Shown here in pieces: positions 60,304 through 64,000 of a stretch of 64,000 nt of DNA; the stretch's first letter is position 1, and each line of letters opens with the position of its first letter. The stretch lies in assembly GCF_965227725.1 (NCBI RefSeq), contig NZ_CBDDGH010000001.1, forward strand, positions 496,001-560,000, in the 5' to 3' direction. The position numbers and the translations under genes were made by a program. Below the pieces are notes generated by a model. The model was given only the letters and a program-made list of their open reading frames with translations, searched no databases and had not been told where the DNA came from. The stretch is from Shimia sp965227725 (lineage in GTDB: Bacteria; Pseudomonadota; Alphaproteobacteria; Rhodobacterales; Rhodobacteraceae).

Positions 60304-61686
60304 TTAGAGTCGGAACCGCATCACCAACCGCTGGGTGCCGCGTTGAACTTCCAACGTAAGCCTGTTGCGCACAGCGCGCAAAGCCTTGTCGGCATCAGAG
60401 GTGGTGAGAATGTCTTTGCCGTCAATCACTCGCAACACATCACCCGGGCGTAACCCCAAACGCGCACCAATTTCGCCGGGGTTCTCGACGATCACCCCTT
60501 CTGCGCTCAACGGCAGACCAAAGCTGCTAAGAACCGCCGGGTTGATATTTGAAATCACCAGATCCGGGATCGCAGCCCGACGGCCTGTGGTCAGTTGATC
60601 GCGCGGCGGGGTTTCCGGGGCGATTGCCATTTTGACCTTGCGGGTCTGCTCGGCCCCTTCGCGCACCATCAAAACATCAACTTCACTGCCCAATCCAGCG
60701 ACCGACATGCGGAAGATCATTTCCGCGGGCGTGTTCACGGGCTGGCCATCCAGCTCCAAGATCACGTCCCCTGGTTCAAACTCTGCCTGCAGAAACGGGC
60801 TGACGGCATGCAGGTCGGTGATCACGATACCGCCGGCGCGGTCCAGACCAAGCCCTTCGGCCATATCCGCGTCAACAGGCTGGCCAAACATGCCAGCCCA
60901 GGGGCGCTGAAAGCTTTCAAAACCTCCGCGGGCCTGATCCACAAACTGCGCCACAAGGCGCGCGGGTATTGCAAAGCCAATGCCATTGGATCCGCCGGAA
61001 CGTGTCAGAATGGAGGTGTTGATGCCGATCAGGTCGCCATTCACATCAACCAACGCGCCCCCGGAGTTGCCCGGGTTGATGGCTGCATCGGTCTGAATGA
61101 AATATCCGCGCGCATTTCCGGTTGCCACGCCAGAGCGCGCAAGGCCCGACACAATCCCGCTGGTCACGGTCTGCCCGACACCAAAGGGGTTGCCAATCGC
61201 CATGACCAGCTCGCCGACATCCACGTTGTCGCTGTCTCTCAAGCGCAGGAACGGTAGGCCTTCAGCATCGTTCAGCTTCAGGATCGCCAGGTCGCTTTCC
61301 TCATCCGCAAGCAACACCTCTGCGGTGTATTCGCTGCGGTCATTGAGTTGCACGCGAATATCCGTGGACATGCCGACCACGTGATAGTTGGACACCACAA
61401 TGCCGTCTTCTGAGAGGATCACACCGGAGCCAAGCGAGTTCTCCACGCGGGGCTGGGGGCTGCTGAAGTTGCGAAAAAACTGATCAAAAAACGGGTCACC
61501 CGAAAACGGGCTTTGCCGCGCCTGCACGACCCGCTTGGCAAAAATGTTTACGACGGCCGGTGCCGCCTGTTTCACCAAGGGCGCAAATCCGAAGGCGATG
61601 TCACTCTGCGTTTGCGGGATTTTCGTTTCGGCGACTGCGGTGGTTGAGAGACCAACTGCAAGCGCGATCAAAGCAGCGCGGATCAT
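60304..61686 (-). CDS. Do-type periplasmic serine protease (DegP/DegQ-like)
   Basis: This 460-residue protein has a signal peptide MIRAALIALAVGLSTTAVA. The trypsin-like domain has a catalytic triad His in VSNYHVVGMS, Asp in EESDLAILKL, and Ser in INPGNSGGALVDVNG, followed by two PDZ domains (first around MFGQPVDADMAEGLGL; second around SFGLPLSAEGVIVENPG). Housekeeping envelope protease/chaperone, probably stress-inducible in the family, though no sigma-E-like promoter was seen. Intact. Confidence 0.92.
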   Translation of the reverse strand: MIRAALIALAVGLSTTAVAETKIPQTQSDIAFGFAPLVKQAAPAVVNIFAKRVVQARQSPFSGDPFFDQFFRNFSSPQPRVENSLGSGVILSEDGIVVSNYHVVGMSTDIRVQLNDRSEYTAEVLLADEESDLAILKLNDAEGLPFLRLRDSDNVDVGELVMAIGNPFGVGQTVTSGIVSGLARSGVATGNARGYFIQTDAAINPGNSGGALVDVNGDLIGINTSILTRSGGSNGIGFAIPARLVAQFVDQARGGFESFQRPWAGMFGQPVDADMAEGLGLDRAGGIVITDLHAVSPFLQAEFEPGDVILELDGQPVNTPAEMIFRMSVAGLGSEVDVLMVREGAEQTRKVKMAIAPETPPRDQLTTGRRAAIPDLVISNINPAVLSSFGLPLSAEGVIVENPGEIGARLGLRPGDVLRVIDGKDILTTSDADKALRAVRNRLTLEVQRGTQRLVMRFRL

Positions 61687-61797
61687 GCGTCTTCCTTTGT
61701 TTGTAATGTGCCCAAGATATGGCCAGCGCCTCTTGAAAATGCAAGGCCGGAAGGTCGCCGCATATGCGACGGCCTAAGCTCCCGAAAGTCCTCGGTT

Positions 61798-62970
61798 TTA
61801 AGGGCGAAAATCGCTTTGATATTGCCCAGTTGGTAGCCCCTGTCCGGACACCAGCAAAGCACCAAGGCGCCCAACCTCATCTGCACATTTCGCCCCCGCA
61901 CCGTTGCCGCCCATCAGGGCAAACACGCGATCTGTTTGCGGATAGATCAACGGAGCCCCCTTTGGCGTGAAGCAAGTCACACAGCTGCCGTGTGAAACGC
62001 TTTCAAGCCGCAACCCCGGCATCAAATCTCGCAACTGATCAGCAAGCAGCGCTGCAACACCTGCGTCCCCCCCGCTGCGGAACCATGCCTTCATGTCGTC
62101 AACAGTGTGAAGCTCATGATCCTCCGGATCCCCCCCAATTTTGAGGTAGGTTTTGCCATCAGGATAGCGCACCGGTGGCAAAACATAGGTGTCGCGGTCC
62201 GTTCCAGGCGGGACGTAGACAAAAGACGGCATATCCTGCAGCCGCTGTGTTTCTGCAGCGTCGATCTCGAGAAAGGCAACCGTGCGTGCATAGACCCGCA
62301 AAGGCACCGGGTCTGGCAGCAGGTCTGCAGCCTTGGAAAAAGCACCACAGGCCACCACCACTTTCTGACCCGTGACTTCCGTACCGTCCGCGCAGTGAAC
62401 GGTGACCGCATCCGCCCCTTCAGAAATACGCACAGCTTCGCTGCGTATCAACTGCGCGCCACTTTGCGTTGCAAGCGCGATTTCAGCCAAGACGTGTTGG
62501 CGCGGATTGATCCAGCCGCCGCCATCCTCCTCATAGAGCGCCGAAGTCCCTTCCGGAAAAGACAAATAGGGAAACCTCTCTGCGAGAGTTCCACCGGAGA
62601 AGGCCTGAAAGGCAAACCCTTCGCTCTGAGCCACCTCCAGCGTTTTTGTCAGGAACTCCGATCCAAAACCGCTGCTCGCACCAACCATAAGCGCCCCAAC
62701 AGGGGCGTGAAACCGATGCCCGCTGCGCGCCTCCATGTCTGCATAACGCGCCATTGAGGCCTGCGCCAATCGGGACCAATCCGCATCACTCGCCAGACGG
62801 CGGGTGATCCGTGCCTCATCATAGTGGCTGGCAAAGACGCCGGTGTGGCTTGAAGCGTCCTGCGGCTCATCCGGCCCAACAAGGACGGTGGCAAGACCCA
62901 TTTCACTCAGATGACGCGCACATGCACTGCCCCAAGGGCCTGCGCCAACCACAATCACATCCGCGCTCAT
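61798..62970 (-). CDS. FAD-dependent oxidoreductase (DAO / sarcosine-oxidase-like)
   Basis: This 390-residue protein has an N-terminal Rossmann motif VIVVGAGPWGSACARHLS and a DAO-family fold (SHTGVFASHYDEARITRRLA, HRFHAPVGALMVG, GGWINPRQHV). The C-terminal segment has CVTCFTPKGAPLIYPQTDRVFALMGGNGAG with key residues C-TP-G-P. Cys in CVTCFT may anchor the flavin covalently as in monomeric sarcosine oxidase. ATG 62970 follows AGGAAGGGG. Probably oxidises a secondary or N-methyl amine. Confidence 0.8.
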   Translation of the reverse strand: MSADVIVVGAGPWGSACARHLSEMGLATVLVGPDEPQDASSHTGVFASHYDEARITRRLASDADWSRLAQASMARYADMEARSGHRFHAPVGALMVGASSGFGSEFLTKTLEVAQSEGFAFQAFSGGTLAERFPYLSFPEGTSALYEEDGGGWINPRQHVLAEIALATQSGAQLIRSEAVRISEGADAVTVHCADGTEVTGQKVVVACGAFSKAADLLPDPVPLRVYARTVAFLEIDAAETQRLQDMPSFVYVPPGTDRDTYVLPPVRYPDGKTYLKIGGDPEDHELHTVDDMKAWFRSGGDAGVAALLADQLRDLMPGLRLESVSHGSCVTCFTPKGAPLIYPQTDRVFALMGGNGAGAKCADEVGRLGALLVSGQGLPTGQYQSDFRP

Positions 62971-63092
62971 CCCGCCGCCCCTTCCTGTTCCGTGATCTTT
63001 CCATCCGATCACTCAGTCTTTGGCGCACCATGCCGCCACAAACAGCGGAAGACCATCGCATAATTCAAATCCAGCGTCGGCAGCAAACGGAC

Positions 63093-63124
63093 AAAAAAAG
63101 ACCCCCACCAAAATGGCGGGGGTC
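63093..63124 (-). terminator. Rho-independent terminator after rplQ
   Basis: On the minus strand GACCCCCGCC pairs with GGTGGGGGTC (one G·U), five-base loop, followed by seven T (63093-63099). It closes the ribosomal rpoA-rplQ transcription unit. Confidence 0.92.
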
Positions 63125-63151
63125 CAGTCATTCGGTTGTTCCGAATGGGAT

Positions 63152-63571
63152 TTATTCTTCGGCGGCTTCTTCAGCTGCCACGCGAGCCTTGTCGGCCGCG
63201 CCTTTTGCATCAACGTCACGGTCCACGAATTCGATGATTGCCATCGGTGCCATGTCGCCATAGCGGAAGCCGGCTTTCATGATGCGGATGTAACCACCTT
63301 TACGCTCTGCGTAGCGTGGGCCCAGAACGTCGAACAGTTTTGCAACATACTGGTCTTCTTTCAGACGAGCAGCTGCCTGACGACGCGCGTGCAGGTCGCC
63401 GCGCTTTGCAAGGGTGATCAGTTTTTCAACGATCGGACGCAGTTCTTTTGCCTTTGGCAGGGTGGTCTTGATCTGTTCGTGTTCGATCAAAGAGCCCGCC
63501 ATGTTGGCAAACAGAGCTTTACGGTGTTCGTGAGTACGGTTCAGGCGGCGATAGCCACGAGCATGACGCAT
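63152..63571 (-). CDS. rplQ: 50S ribosomal protein L17
   Basis: This 139-residue protein has the L17 N-terminus MRHARGYRRLNRTHEHRKAL, followed by EHEQIKTTLPKAKELRPIVEKL, and a C-terminal Ala/Glu-rich tail ending AAEEAAEE. It assembles at the exit-tunnel side of the large subunit. Located downstream of rpoA as in most bacteria. Confidence 0.97.
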   Translation of the reverse strand: MRHARGYRRLNRTHEHRKALFANMAGSLIEHEQIKTTLPKAKELRPIVEKLITLAKRGDLHARRQAAARLKEDQYVAKLFDVLGPRYAERKGGYIRIMKAGFRYGDMAPMAIIEFVDRDVDAKGAADKARVAAEEAAEE

Positions 63572-63709
63572 TTGATTTCTCCTAATTCGCGTTTTGCTTT
63601 GTCAGACCAGTGATGCGTGTCACCGGTTCACCTTGGGGCGCTTGGCCCAGCTTTCCCCGGCAGGTCCGGGCATTTGTAAGACGGGCGGGGTCGCCCCCCG
63701 CCCAAAACC

Positions 63710-64000
63710 TTAGAAGTTGTCTTCGAACTTCTTGGCCAGATCTTCGATGTTGTCTGGTGGCCAGTCCTCAACGTCCATGCCGAGGTGCAGCCCCATGCCG
63801 GACAGCACTTCTTTGATCTCGTTCAGAGACTTGCGACCGAAGTTCGGTGTGCGCAGCATCTCTGCTTCGGTTTTCTGGATCAGATCACCGATGTAAACGA
63901 TGTTGTCGTTCTTCAGGCAGTTTGCAGAACGCACAGACAGTTCCAGCTCGTCCACTTTCTTCAGCAGAAGCGGGTTGAACTCCAGACCATCATCTTCTTC
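63710..64000 (-). CDS. rpoA: RNA polymerase alpha subunit, C-terminal part (partial)
   Basis: The last ~96 residues of RpoA are in the window: the alpha-CTD with VDELELSVRSANCLKNDNI, the two helix-hairpin-helix units (TEAEMLRTPNFGRKSL), and ending LAKKFEDNF. This domain contacts UP elements and activators. The 5' part lies beyond position 64000. A GC-rich stem-loop (63687-63705, GGGCGGGG / CCCCGCCC) lies between it and rplQ. Confidence 0.97.
   Translation of the reverse strand, partial: EEDDGLEFNPLLLKKVDELELSVRSANCLKNDNIVYIGDLIQKTEAEMLRTPNFGRKSLNEIKEVLSGMGLHLGMDVEDWPPDNIEDLAKKFEDNF

Overview
The window looks like a chromosome segment of a Roseobacter-type alphaproteobacterium (Rhodobacteraceae). 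The right third (about 43.0-64.0 kb) is compact core chromosome: tRNA-Arg, rpmH-rnpA, argB, an aapJQMP amino-acid ABC operon, an ATP12 chaperone, RluC-type pseudouridine synthase, crcB, rarA, a Do-type protease, and rplQ-rpoA. Its gene content and TRAP/ABC transporter style are what I would expect of that family. The organism assignment is an inference from gene content; no rRNA is present.

The left two thirds (1-43.0 kb) are an accessory region ending at the 3' side of tRNA-Arg. It is a mosaic. (i) 1-10.6 kb: two same-orientation IS1182-type copies (one cut by the window edge) enclose a broken IS3-type element, an HExxH metalloprotein, a vanadium-haloperoxidase/PAP2-like enzyme with a (Gly-Gln)15 tract, a class III cyclase-TPR protein, and decayed DUF1272 and DUF4297-like genes. 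(ii) 10.6-14.3 kb: remnants of a Tn7-like transposon (a TnsA-like nuclease with an altered active site, TniQ-like tails), a structured leader and an orphan antitoxin. (iii) 14.3-30.1 kb: a catabolic locus with a TRAP transporter, three Gfo/Idh/MocA oxidoreductases, a shikimate/quinate-dehydrogenase-like enzyme, a QsuB/QuiC1-like two-domain protein, a citryl-CoA-lyase-like enzyme, a cupin-like protein, a TIM-barrel isomerase, an acylating aldehyde dehydrogenase and a ThDP enzyme. It is probably controlled by the divergent FCD-type GntR regulator through a repeated palindrome AAATATCAGATATTT. (iv) 30.8-35.0 kb: an acyltransferase-SGNH protein, a truncated tRNA-Ser (attachment-site scar) and a second complete, inverted IS1182 copy. 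(v) 35.0-43.0 kb: two direct ~430-bp repeats enclose a CHAT protease-STAND NTPase gene coupled to a small membrane protein, plus a decayed inverted copy of the TniQ-like/ORF71/antitoxin block.

Two systems stand out. The CHAT-STAND gene (1353 aa) with its downstream 126-aa single-span membrane protein looks like a two-gene abortive-infection/defence unit in which a caspase-like protease would act on, or signal to, a membrane effector. The catabolic locus cannot simply be shikimate-to-protocatechuate: the dehydroshikimate-dehydratase half of its QsuB-like protein has lost the metal ligands while the dioxygenase-like half keeps its His-His-Glu triad. A different carbocyclic or aromatic substrate, passed on to the aldehyde dehydrogenase, ThDP and citryl-CoA-lyase-like enzymes, is therefore likely.
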